A stretch of DNA of 64,000 nucleotides from Dyella sp. 2HG41-7 (GTDB taxonomy: Bacteria > Pseudomonadota > Gammaproteobacteria > Xanthomonadales > Rhodanobacteraceae): positions 806,001 to 870,000 of the forward strand of contig NZ_JAJEJV010000004.1 in NCBI RefSeq assembly GCF_021390675.1, read 5' to 3'. Below, one piece after another: positions 36,631 through 44,619 of this stretch. Made by a program: the position numbers and the translations under genes. The notes beneath the pieces were generated by a model, which made no database searches, was not told the DNA's origin, and saw only the letters and a list, made by a program, of their open reading frames with translations. The first letter of the stretch is position 1, and every line of letters starts with the position of its first letter.

Positions 36631-37335
36631 ATGAGCGAGCAGCATGAGGCTACGCACAGCGGGCGCGTGGAGGTGCACCGCCTGGACGGATTCATCGATG
36701 CGGCCTTCGCCTTCGCGGTGAGCGTGCTGGCGATCGCCGGCGCCGAGATACCGCACAATCTGCACGATTTGGTGACGGCGCTGGAGCGGATACCGGCGTT
36801 CGCGTGCAGCTTCGCTACATTGATGATCTTTTGGCATCGTCAGGTGCGCTGGCGCGATCATTTCCGGCTGCACGACACCACCAGCATGCTGCTCAGCTTG
36901 GCGCTGGTGTTCTTTGCGCTCATTTTTGTGTATCCGCTCAACATGTTGTTCCAGGCGATGTTCGGTGCGCTGTATGCATCGTTCGCGCATCAGGAATTGG
37001 CCGGCGCACCGACGATCGACAGCGTACGCGACATCAAAGCGCTTTATCTCTGCTACGGCCTCGCCTATGCATGCATGGCCGGGTGTCTCGTCGGTCTTTA
37101 TCGGCACAGCTTGCGGAAAGCATCGATCTCCGCGATCGAGCGCATCGACGCTCGACAGAATTTGTTCGCGCAATCGGGTTCCGTTTGCGTCGCGACCCTT
37201 TCGCTCGTTGCGGCATTGCTGATTCCTGATGCGCCGTCATGGACGGCGCTGCCGGGATTTATCTACGTCCTTTTGAGCCCGACGTATTGGCTGACCGGGC
37301 GCTGGGCAACGCGAGCAAAGGCTAAGCTGGCATGA
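36631..37335 (+). CDS. TMEM175/DUF1211-family membrane protein (putative K+ channel)
   Basis: 234 residues with about six membrane helices. RLDGFIDAAFAFAVSVLAIAG matches the N-terminal helix motif (RxxxFxDxxFAxxxT/S) of TMEM175-type potassium channels, followed by FATLMIFWHRQVRWRD. Family membership is fairly clear; channel activity is not shown for this member. The stop overlaps the bioD start by four bases. Confidence 0.75.
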   Translation: MSEQHEATHSGRVEVHRLDGFIDAAFAFAVSVLAIAGAEIPHNLHDLVTALERIPAFACSFATLMIFWHRQVRWRDHFRLHDTTSMLLSLALVFFALIFVYPLNMLFQAMFGALYASFAHQELAGAPTIDSVRDIKALYLCYGLAYACMAGCLVGLYRHSLRKASISAIERIDARQNLFAQSGSVCVATLSLVAALLIPDAPSWTALPGFIYVLLSPTYWLTGRWATRAKAKLA

Positions 37336-38009
37336 GTCGTTCGTTGTTTATCGCCGGCACCGATACCGGTATCGGCAAAACGCATGCCGCGTGTGCGGTG
37401 ATCCATGCGTTGCGTGGGACGGGCGAGCGCGTTTGCGGTATGAAACCCGTGGCCAGCGGTTGCGTGGAAGCAGTGCATGGATTGCGCAACGACGATGCAT
37501 TGGCGCTGCAAGCCGCCAGCAGCGCGCCTGCGCCGGCGTACGAGCACATCAATCCGATCGCGCTGCGCGAGCCGCTGTCACCGCACCTTGCAGCGGCGCA
37601 CGAGCACGTCACCATCACGTTGTCGCCGCTGCAGACGGCGTTCCATCACTTGCGTGCGCATTACGACACGGTAGTCGTCGAGGGCGTGGGTGGTTGGCTC
37701 GTACCGTTGGCGCCGGGTTTGTTCGCATCGGAGATCGCCAAGGCGTGGAACTTGCCGGTGGTGCTTGTCGTCGGTATGCGATTGGGTTGTCTCAATCACG
37801 CCTTGCTGAGTGCGCAGGCGATTCAAGCAGACGGCTGCCGACTCGTTGGCTGGATTGCGAACCACATCGATCCAAATATGGCGGCGATGGAGGAGAATAT
37901 CGACACGTTGCGTAAACTGCTGTCGGCGCCGTATCTGGGAATTCTTCCACACGGCATGCCACCCGAGCGCGCGTGCAGTCTGCTGGATCAGGCTGCGCTG
38001 CGTTTTTGA
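37332..38009 (+). CDS. bioD: Dethiobiotin synthetase
   Basis: ATP-dependent ring closure of diaminopelargonate to dethiobiotin, the step before BioB. 225 residues. FIAGTDTGIGKTHAACAV is the P-loop, KPVASGC binds substrate, VVVEGVGGWLVPL carries the Glu-Gly motif, and ANHIDPN is the adenine-binding region. It is separated here from other biotin genes. Confidence 0.93.
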   Translation: MSRSLFIAGTDTGIGKTHAACAVIHALRGTGERVCGMKPVASGCVEAVHGLRNDDALALQAASSAPAPAYEHINPIALREPLSPHLAAAHEHVTITLSPLQTAFHHLRAHYDTVVVEGVGGWLVPLAPGLFASEIAKAWNLPVVLVVGMRLGCLNHALLSAQAIQADGCRLVGWIANHIDPNMAAMEENIDTLRKLLSAPYLGILPHGMPPERACSLLDQAALRF

Positions 38010-38061
38010 AAGGATAAAGGTTGCGCGGCGCTCAACAAATACGGTCGCATAGGGAGAAATC

Positions 38062-38412
38062 ATGACCAACCGCAGTCACTACTACCTGCAAATCCAGGAC
38101 TTGTCGCATGCGCGCGGTCCCAACTCTGCGTTGAGCTACGACGGCGCCGGCCCGAACGATTTCGCCGCGGCATTGCAAGAGGCGTTGCGCAGTCCGTTGT
38201 TGTTTCAACGTTGGCGCGCGTTGCAGCCTGATCCTGACAGCGTGGATGAGCGCTTGGGCGTCACCGATCAGCTCGCCAAGGTGATCGCGAAAACTACGGA
38301 TCTGCACACCGACGTCGAAGTGATCAGCGATCTTCCGATGAGCATTCTGCGCCAGCGCATGAATTGGCTGATCGGCAACACCTGGCAATTGCACGACGTG
38401 CGTCCTGCCTAA
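38062..38412 (+). CDS. Conserved small cytoplasmic protein of unknown function
   Basis: 116 residues, acidic to neutral, no signal peptide or membrane helix. A clear ribosome binding site (GGGAGAA) precedes the ATG. Begins MTNRSHYYLQIQDLSHARGPN. No domain recognised; follows bioD by 52 bases. Confidence 0.68.
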   Translation: MTNRSHYYLQIQDLSHARGPNSALSYDGAGPNDFAAALQEALRSPLLFQRWRALQPDPDSVDERLGVTDQLAKVIAKTTDLHTDVEVISDLPMSILRQRMNWLIGNTWQLHDVRPA

Positions 38413-38430
38413 AATCCAGCGCAATCGTGC

Positions 38431-40578
38431 TTAAACCGAATCCGCGGCCGCTGGCGATTTGACAGGAAAGAGCAGTCGCCATGGGTGCGCAAGCACGTAC
38501 CGCCAGACCGCTTTGGTGATTTCGTGACGTGCGCGACCTTGAATCGGCCTCGCACGCAACGCCATCTGAAAGGCCATCGTAAAACTCACGGCCACGTTCA
38601 GCACCGCCATGCTGGCCGTGCCGGCCACCGCCCACCAAAGTTCCGAGGTGCGCAACATCGCTTGCCCGAGCACGCCCAGCGATACGCCGATCGATCCGGT
38701 CGATAGCGTGACGTGGCGCACCTCGAACGGCAACGCAAACGCGGTAAGAATCGACGGAACCAATCCGAGCATCAGGCCGAGCGAAAGATTGGCGGTCACG
38801 CCCGCGACATGATGACTCCAAAAATTGGCGAAGCGAACGGCGCCGCGCTCGCCCATCACAAAGCGCAAACGGCGATTGTAGGAAAGCACATCGTGCAATC
38901 GATGCAGCACGAACCAGTTGTCGGCCCAGCCGGCCAGTAAACTCGACGACCACAACAAGATGCCGGTTCCCACGGCATAGAACGGCGTGACGCCCAGCAA
39001 CGAGAACGAATGCAAGGTCGCGTGGGCTTTTTCCGGTGAAATGATATCCACGCCGAGCGCATAACGCGCGCCGAGCTGGATCGCTAAACACACCGGAAAA
39101 ACGGCGATCAGATTGCCGAAAATCGCAGCCGCCTGTGTGCGAATCAGCGCGACCACCGCCTGCACGAAATCGCCCATGCCTTGCGGCGTGCCGATGTCGT
39201 CGAGCTTCTGCGCCAACATCGGCGCCGTCATCGCCGGTTGTTTGGTCGCCAGCGTGAAGTGCAGAAAATGCATCAGCAGGAACGACAACGCGTAATTGAT
39301 GCCGGCGAACAAACCTTCGATCATCGGATGCATATGCGCAGCGACGATAAAGAATTTGATATAGACCGTGGCGACTGTCACCAGTCCGCCGCCGATCGCC
39401 GCCCACAGCATCTGCAAATATTCTTTGCGATCGTAGGCAACGTAGTGCTCGCCATCCTCCGCGCTGCGATCGACCACCTTGCGCGCCAGCAAGGAAAAGT
39501 TTTTGCGTATCAGGCTGCCGATACTTCGGCTGGACTGATTGGCGGCAATGAGATCGGCAAACAGGCTGGCGACGGGTTCGATGGATTCGCCTTGGCGTTG
39601 AATAGCCAGCCACGCTTCCAGCAGACGCTCGGCGCGGGTGATGCGCGCACGCATGCGTTCGATCTGAAAAACGATGTCGACGCTAACGCCGTTTTGATCG
39701 AGATGCGTGTGCACATCGCGCAGGGACCGATGGCATTCGTCCAGCAATGCGCGAAGGTAGTTCACCTCTTGCAACACGGTGCGGCTTATGCCGCTGGGAT
39801 GTTCGTCGAGCGCGTTTGCGGCATCGGTTTGCGCGGCTGTTTCGATGGCGAGCATGGCGCGCGGCAACTTGTAGAAAGGCAACGCGTCGAGCCGCTTCTC
39901 GGTGAGGCGTGTGCGGATGGCTTTGGACAAGCCGGCCGAACCGATTTGTCCGGTGACATTGTGCAGCGCCGCCAGCAATTCCATGGAAAGACGGCTGGGC
40001 GATGGCGAAGTGGATTCTTCGCGCTCACTGCGAGCGTCTTCCGCGCTCTCCCGGTACGCAAACAGATCACCGAGTTTCGCCAGCAGTTCGCGCGGCAGCG
40101 TTCCCACCCACTGCGCATCGTTGGCCGATTGAAAGATCAGTGCGAAAAGGGCGGACAGATCACGGCTGTTAGGCGCGGGCGGAATCAGCGAATCTTGCAG
40201 GCGTTCGAACAAGGCGCCGCTGAAGCCCGCATGCGCCGGCATGCCCGAATCGCAGAGCAGGGCCATCGCATCCGTATCGCGAACGATGCTCTGGAGCGTC
40301 AGTGCAACATTCGCTCTCCAAGCGGGATTGCGATCGAGCAACTGCAATAGATAACGCAGCCGTACGTGCGGTCGGTATTTCGGCGTTCGATCCGGTTGCG
40401 CGACATCGCTGGCGAGCGTGCCTTCGCGATGCAGCCAATGCGAGACCTCGATCAGCCATTCGTTGCGCACCGCCAAGGCCGCGTCGGGATCGGCGTGGGC
40501 GAGCAGGGCGTCGATCTGCCGCCCCGCGCTGCGCGACTCACGCCATTTTCGCCATAAATTCGCGATGGGGGTGGGCAT
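38431..40578 (-). CDS. Large membrane protein of the so-called site-specific recombinase (Gcr) family
   Basis: 715 residues. The first 370 are soluble and helical; from about 380 on there are six or more membrane helices (LWAAIGGGLVTVATVYIKFFIV, YALSFLLMHFLHFTLA, and others). Members are named site-specific recombinase after a Neisseria homologue, but no Ser or Tyr recombinase catalytic motif is visible and the C-terminal half is plainly a membrane domain. The name should be treated as historical; the function is unknown. Confidence 0.78.
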   Translation of the reverse strand: MPTPIANLWRKWRESRSAGRQIDALLAHADPDAALAVRNEWLIEVSHWLHREGTLASDVAQPDRTPKYRPHVRLRYLLQLLDRNPAWRANVALTLQSIVRDTDAMALLCDSGMPAHAGFSGALFERLQDSLIPPAPNSRDLSALFALIFQSANDAQWVGTLPRELLAKLGDLFAYRESAEDARSEREESTSPSPSRLSMELLAALHNVTGQIGSAGLSKAIRTRLTEKRLDALPFYKLPRAMLAIETAAQTDAANALDEHPSGISRTVLQEVNYLRALLDECHRSLRDVHTHLDQNGVSVDIVFQIERMRARITRAERLLEAWLAIQRQGESIEPVASLFADLIAANQSSRSIGSLIRKNFSLLARKVVDRSAEDGEHYVAYDRKEYLQMLWAAIGGGLVTVATVYIKFFIVAAHMHPMIEGLFAGINYALSFLLMHFLHFTLATKQPAMTAPMLAQKLDDIGTPQGMGDFVQAVVALIRTQAAAIFGNLIAVFPVCLAIQLGARYALGVDIISPEKAHATLHSFSLLGVTPFYAVGTGILLWSSSLLAGWADNWFVLHRLHDVLSYNRRLRFVMGERGAVRFANFWSHHVAGVTANLSLGLMLGLVPSILTAFALPFEVRHVTLSTGSIGVSLGVLGQAMLRTSELWWAVAGTASMAVLNVAVSFTMAFQMALRARPIQGRARHEITKAVWRYVLAHPWRLLFPVKSPAAADSV

Positions 40579-40640
40579 GGGTCAACGCCTTTCCTGTCGT
40601 TGTTGGTCACGAGCTTCCGCTTTGCGAGGGATTCGTGCAA

Positions 40641-40666
40641 CGGTCGTGCGTTAGCGCACACGACCG
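40641..40666. other. Very stable hairpin upstream of the Gcr-family gene
   Basis: CGGTCG / CGACCG plus TGCG / CGCA pair around TTAG. It lies in the 143-base gap between the Gcr-family start and the ispA stop. No T-run; function unclear. Confidence 0.45.
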
Positions 40667-40693
40667 CAAACCACAGGTGTTGCTACATCAAGA

Positions 40694-40717
40694 GCGCCCC
40701 GGAGTATGTCGGGGCGC
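40694..40717 (-). terminator. Terminator-like hairpin after ispA
   Basis: GCGCCCCG / CGGGGCGC pair perfectly around eight bases, five bases after the ispA stop. On the minus strand it is followed by TCTTGATGT, a moderate T-run. Confidence 0.55.
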
Positions 40718-40721
40718 GAAC

Positions 40722-41624
40722 TCAATGATTGCGTTGCTGGATATGATCGGCCAGCCACAACAGCGGCTCGGCGTTACCTGGCAGGCTACGCGCCGCGTCG
40801 CGCGCTTCGTCGAACAAGGCGTCCGCGCGCTGGCGCGCTTGTTCAAGGCCCATCAACGAAGGGAAGGTCGACTTGTTTTGCGCGAGGTCTTTGCCGGCGG
40901 TTTTGCCGAGCGTGGCGGTGTCGGCAATCTGATCGAGCACGTCGTCCTGAATCTGGAAGGCGAGGCCGATGCATTTACCGTAACGCTCCAACGCAATCTC
41001 CACGGCTTCGGGCGCGTTGGCGGCGATGCCGGCGAGCTGGCAGGTGACGAGAATCAGGGCGCCGGTCTTGCGCGCGTGCAGCGATTCCAGCTGCGCCACC
41101 GTCAGCGTGAGGTTTTCCGAGGCCATGTCGACGGCCTGGCCGCCGACCATGCCCAGCGAGCCGGACGCATGCGCGAGGCTGCGAATCATGCGCACTTTTT
41201 GTTCCGCGTTGAGCGCGCTGGCGTTAACCAAAGCTTCGAACGCGAATGTCTGCAGCGCATCGCCGACCAGAATCGCCGTGGCTTCGTCGAAGGCTTTGTG
41301 CACCGTCGGACGGCCGCGACGCAGATCGTCGTTGTCCATGCCCGGCAGGTCGTCGTGCACCAGCGAATACGCGTGGATAAGTTCCACGGCGCAGGCGGCG
41401 GGATCGAGTTGTTCGGCGGGCACGCCGAGCGTTTCGCCCGCGGCGTAAACCATCAAAGCGCGCAGATGCTTGCCGCCCTCGCAGGCGTAGCGCAAAGCGT
41501 GATGAAGCCGCTCGGGGTGCGTGGAAGCGGGAGGAAGCAGGGCGTCCGTCGCGCGTTCCAGCCGTTGCAGGTAGGCCGTGACGCGATCGGCAAACGCGGA
41601 AACCTCGGGGGAAGTCAGGCTCAT
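40722..41624 (-). CDS. ispA: Polyprenyl synthetase, farnesyl diphosphate synthase
   Basis: Condenses DMAPP and IPP to GPP and FPP, the precursor of squalene and of longer prenyl chains. 300 residues. The first Asp-rich motif is DDLPGMDNDDLRRGRP and the second QIQDDVLDQ. The chain-length region before the first motif (AVELIHAYSLVHDD) fits short-chain FPP synthase. GGKHLRALMV replaces the usual GGKRxRP. It sits next to the hopanoid genes, supplying FPP to the squalene synthase at 46589. A hairpin lies directly upstream of the start. Confidence 0.9.
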   Translation of the reverse strand: MSLTSPEVSAFADRVTAYLQRLERATDALLPPASTHPERLHHALRYACEGGKHLRALMVYAAGETLGVPAEQLDPAACAVELIHAYSLVHDDLPGMDNDDLRRGRPTVHKAFDEATAILVGDALQTFAFEALVNASALNAEQKVRMIRSLAHASGSLGMVGGQAVDMASENLTLTVAQLESLHARKTGALILVTCQLAGIAANAPEAVEIALERYGKCIGLAFQIQDDVLDQIADTATLGKTAGKDLAQNKSTFPSLMGLEQARQRADALFDEARDAARSLPGNAEPLLWLADHIQQRNH

Positions 41625-41635
41625 GCGATATCCGG

Positions 41636-41681
41636 AAAAAGGGGTTGCGGTCGCCTCCCAGCGGAGGCAGACCGCAATTTT
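41636..41681 (-). terminator. Hairpin with T-runs between copD and ispA (possible attenuator)
   Basis: TTGCGGT and GCCTCC blocks (41645-41658) pair with GGAGGC and ACCGCAA (41663-41677). On the minus strand CCCCTTTTT follows and the ispA ATG is only 11 bases further. On the plus strand TTTT follows directly. Confidence 0.5.
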
Positions 41682-41694
41682 AACATCGCCGCTC

Positions 41695-43350
41695 TCAGGC
41701 TTCGCGGTACCAAAGCAGAATCACGCCCACGAGCATGAAGCAGATCGGCCATACCCACCCGGCGATCCGGCCGCCGCGCCCAGGCAGGCGCAGCTCCAGC
41801 CAGCGCGCCCAGCCGGCGCTCACGCCTGCCAGGGCCAGCGGCGTATGGGTCAGTTCGATCAGCAGCTGATCTTTGATGTTGGAGATCTGATGGCTGTGCG
41901 TGAGCAGCATCGCGCCGCCCACTGAGACGAGCAGCGGAAACACCAGCGCCGCCTTGGGATTGTGCAGGCGACCCGTGCGCACGGCCCATTCGAACAGGCC
42001 GAACATCACGATCAGCGCCACAAAGAAGCGATGCTGGGCCACTTCCACATCGCGCCAAGCGATCCAGAAACCTTCGTGGCCCATCGGCCACACTTCCGGA
42101 TCGGATCGCACCAGCAGAAAGCCGGCCATCAGCAGAAACAGCAGCGGCCAATGCCGCAACCATTTCAGGCCTGCGCGATTGAGCAGTGCGAGCAGGCCGA
42201 TCAGGAGCACGAAGATGCCGGCCCAATGATGGTTGTATTCCGACCATGCAATGTCGTCGGCGTTGCGCGGCGGCAACACGCCCGAGCCGGGAATATTCGC
42301 TTGCGCCGCGACTTGTCCGCGCTGCGAGGCTTCGTGATCCAGCTGCGACTGCATTTCGGAAATCGCGAGCTGGTCGTGATCGGGCGAGGTCAGTCGCGGC
42401 CACGCGGGCGCGTTGCGCACGGCGATTTCGTGCAAGGTCACGCGATCGGCCGTGAGATCGACCGCAGGCGGCACCGAGGTCAACGACGCCGCCGCGAAAA
42501 AGATCGTGAAGCCGATACCGATTTCCACTTCGGCGAAGCGGCGCAGGCGAATCACCGACGTATCCTGGTTTTTGCGCAGTCGTTCCGTCACCAGCAAGTT
42601 GCCAAGACCCAGCAACAACAGCGCGATAAACATGGCGATTTTCGCGCCCACCATCACGCCGTACGCGGTGCCGTAAAAACCCTGGACGCTGCCGATGTAG
42701 TAGTAGCTCATCACCGCGCCGGAAATCACGATGCTGGCGACGCCGATCATCGACATGCGCGAAAAGCGCGCGCCGACGATGCGCCAACCGTTTGCATCGC
42801 TCAAACGGCTCAACACGACCACAAAACAGGGAATCGCACCGACCCAGATCGCGGCGCCGAATTGATGCAAGCCTTCGACAAACAACAACAACGTGTTATC
42901 GCTGAGGCGCGCGTACGCGTGCGTGGTGAACGTTGCCGCAGTCAACTCGATCGCGCCGATTGCGAGCAACAACACGGACGATAGCGACCTCGAAGAAATG
43001 CGCTTGCCGAGACACGGAATCACGGCCAAGGCGCAAAGGATCTTGACGGTGCCGGCAATCGCGAACGGCGCATGCATCACATCCAGAAAGCTCAAATCCA
43101 CCGTGGACATCACCACGGCCACCTGCAAACCGACGCCGGCAATTTCGGCGAGGATCAGGCCGATGGCGCTATAAGTGGTGAGTCGCGCAATGCGCCGCTC
43201 CAGATCCGCGCCTTGCGGCAGCAGATGCGCGAAGGGTCGCAGCAGAAAGACCAGGAACAGAATGCCGCCGAGCGTCATCGACTGCGCAACGATGGTGAAA
43301 CCGTGCAGGATGATGCTCAGGTAACCGAAGATATCGACGAGTAGTTCCAC
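41695..43350 (-). CDS. copD: CopD-family copper resistance/import membrane protein
   Basis: Inner-membrane protein thought to move copper with CopC. About 551 residues from the GTG at 43350, where the conserved membrane domain begins (VELLVDIFGYLSIILHGFTIVAQSM); the frame runs on into the intergenic repeat, which is not credible protein. It has roughly eight N-terminal helices with the CopD core (FVEGLHQFGAAIWVGAIPCF), a periplasmic loop (about 295-375) and four to six C-terminal helices with HRFF and TLLTHSHQ-like His residues that may bind Cu. Downstream of copC. Confidence 0.85.
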   Translation of the reverse strand: MELLVDIFGYLSIILHGFTIVAQSMTLGGILFLVFLLRPFAHLLPQGADLERRIARLTTYSAIGLILAEIAGVGLQVAVVMSTVDLSFLDVMHAPFAIAGTVKILCALAVIPCLGKRISSRSLSSVLLLAIGAIELTAATFTTHAYARLSDNTLLLFVEGLHQFGAAIWVGAIPCFVVVLSRLSDANGWRIVGARFSRMSMIGVASIVISGAVMSYYYIGSVQGFYGTAYGVMVGAKIAMFIALLLLGLGNLLVTERLRKNQDTSVIRLRRFAEVEIGIGFTIFFAAASLTSVPPAVDLTADRVTLHEIAVRNAPAWPRLTSPDHDQLAISEMQSQLDHEASQRGQVAAQANIPGSGVLPPRNADDIAWSEYNHHWAGIFVLLIGLLALLNRAGLKWLRHWPLLFLLMAGFLLVRSDPEVWPMGHEGFWIAWRDVEVAQHRFFVALIVMFGLFEWAVRTGRLHNPKAALVFPLLVSVGGAMLLTHSHQISNIKDQLLIELTHTPLALAGVSAGWARWLELRLPGRGGRIAGWVWPICFMLVGVILLWYREA

Positions 43351-43363
43351 AGGGAATCGCTCT

Positions 43364-43454
43364 GGTAGGTTGGGGTGAGCGTATGCGAACCCCAACATCG
43401 TGATGTAGTGAAGATGGCGGTGTTGGAGGTCGCTAACGCTCACCCCAACCTACG
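43364..43454. repeat. Intergenic repeat with 17-base perfect inverted ends
   Basis: GTAGGTTGGGGTGAGCG (43365-43381) and its exact reverse complement (43437-43453) flank inner CCAACA / TGTTGG arms. The GTAGGTTGGG-GAGCG-GCGAACCCCAAC pattern is a repeat type seen between genes in many proteobacteria (from general knowledge, not searched). Confidence 0.75.
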
Positions 43455-43477
43455 CTACCGATTTCGAAATCGGCGAA

Positions 43478-43846
43478 TTACTGTTTGGCGACGACGGTAA
43501 ACGGCAAATCGCCGCGCGTGATATGTCCGTCCAGCGCCAACGCCTGCCAGCGCACGGTGTATGCGCCCGGTGCCAGATCCGCCTGCGTGTCCAGCTCGTT
43601 GCTCTTGCTGTCGGTGGCGATGGTCAGCACTTTTTCGCTCTTGTCCGGACCGATCAAGGTCATGCGCGAACGATGCTGATCGATCTTGCTGTTGTATTTG
43701 AAAACGAGTTGCACATGACCGGCGGATATGGTGCCGTTGGCCTTGGGCGTGCTGTCGACGAGGATCGCGTGCGCGGAAGCGGTCATGCTGGCGACGGCGC
43801 AAACGGCGGCAACCAGGAAGGTTCCGAAACGATGACGCAGGGACAT
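43478..43846 (-). CDS. copC: CopC-domain copper-binding protein (YobA-like)
   Basis: Periplasmic copper carrier, 122 residues. GGAGAG lies eight bases before ATG 43846; the signal peptide ends ASMTASA and the mature protein begins HAILVDSTPKANG, so the N-terminal His ligand is in place. The second conserved site is in LALDGHITRGDLPF. The many Met ligands of plasmid CopC are absent, as in the short chromosomal form. Paired with copD across a repeat. Confidence 0.88.
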   Translation of the reverse strand: MSLRHRFGTFLVAAVCAVASMTASAHAILVDSTPKANGTISAGHVQLVFKYNSKIDQHRSRMTLIGPDKSEKVLTIATDSKSNELDTQADLAPGAYTVRWQALALDGHITRGDLPFTVVAKQ

Positions 43847-43893
43847 GGTGATGCTCTCCAGAAAAGTCGGTAATCGGGGTAGTGCGAAGTTGT

Positions 43894-44619
43894 TTAACGA
43901 TGCCAACCGAGCGTCGGCCCAACCGCTTTGGCGGCGGCGCGTAACGCCTGCGTGGCCCGTTGCATGCGGGAGTATAGACGGGGCAGCTCGCCCCACACTG
44001 ACGGATGCCTGCACAGCGCGGCCATCAGATGGAGCGGCCGCGGCCGGCCCCAGGCATCGACGCTATCGTTCAGCGCGCTGGGAATCATGTCGTTCGCCTC
44101 GTCGACGATGGCGCGCATCACGATAAAGGGTAGGCCGCGCGTCTGGGCGACGGCGGCCACAGCGGCGCTTTCCATATCCACAGCAAGCGCCGCATAACGC
44201 TGATGCGCGGTTTGCTTCGCGGCGACGGTCAGCAGCGGCGCAGCGACGCTGAGCAGGGCGCCTTCGGTACGCAGCGGCGTATCGATCTCCGCAAGCGTGC
44301 GTTGCACGTCGGCGCACCACGAAGCATCGGTCGCGAAGTCACGGCCTTCCTCGTCCATCACGCGTTCGGGGCAGAACAGCGCGCCGTTGCGCAACTGCGG
44401 ATGAAGTGCGCCGGCGACGCCGAAAACAGCCAGCGCGCTGGCTCCCGCGTCCGCCAATCCTTCTGCAGCGCGTCGTGCTGCGTCAGGTCCCATGCCGCTA
44501 AGCCAAAGCGCCGAGTCGTCGCCGAGTGCAGTGATCTGATCGGGTTTCGCGGCGCGCGACGTCAGCGTGTCGGCTTCCGACGCCAACGCGACGACGATGC
44601 CGGTTGCGCCGATGTTCAA
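43894..44619 (-). CDS. hpnG: Hopanoid-associated phosphorylase HpnG (adenosylhopane nucleosidase/phosphorylase)
   Basis: Removes adenine from adenosylhopane made by HpnH, giving phosphoribosyl- or ribosylhopane. 241 residues, PNP/UDP phosphorylase fold: GIVVALASEADTL, GMGPDAARRAAEGL, FGVAGALHP, AVDMESAAVAAVA. The start is taken as TTG 44619, which overlaps the shc stop (TTGA) and gives the expected N-terminus; the ribosome binding site is poor, so this is uncertain by a few codons. Third gene of the sqs-shc-hpnG unit. Confidence 0.88.
   Translation of the reverse strand: MNIGATGIVVALASEADTLTSRAAKPDQITALGDDSALWLSGMGPDAARRAAEGLADAGASALAVFGVAGALHPQLRNGALFCPERVMDEEGRDFATDASWCADVQRTLAEIDTPLRTEGALLSVAAPLLTVAAKQTAHQRYAALAVDMESAAVAAVAQTRGLPFIVMRAIVDEANDMIPSALNDSVDAWGRPRPLHLMAALCRHPSVWGELPRLYSRMQRATQALRAAAKAVGPTLGWHR

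Noticed and set aside
38431-40578. Active mobile element suggested by the name site-specific recombinase
   Set aside because: No catalytic Ser/Tyr recombinase motif, no inverted ends and no target duplication; it is a membrane protein.
41695-43443. Longer copD start at 43443
   Set aside because: The extra codons translate the inverted repeat at 43364-43454, not protein-like sequence; GTG 43350 begins the conserved membrane domain.
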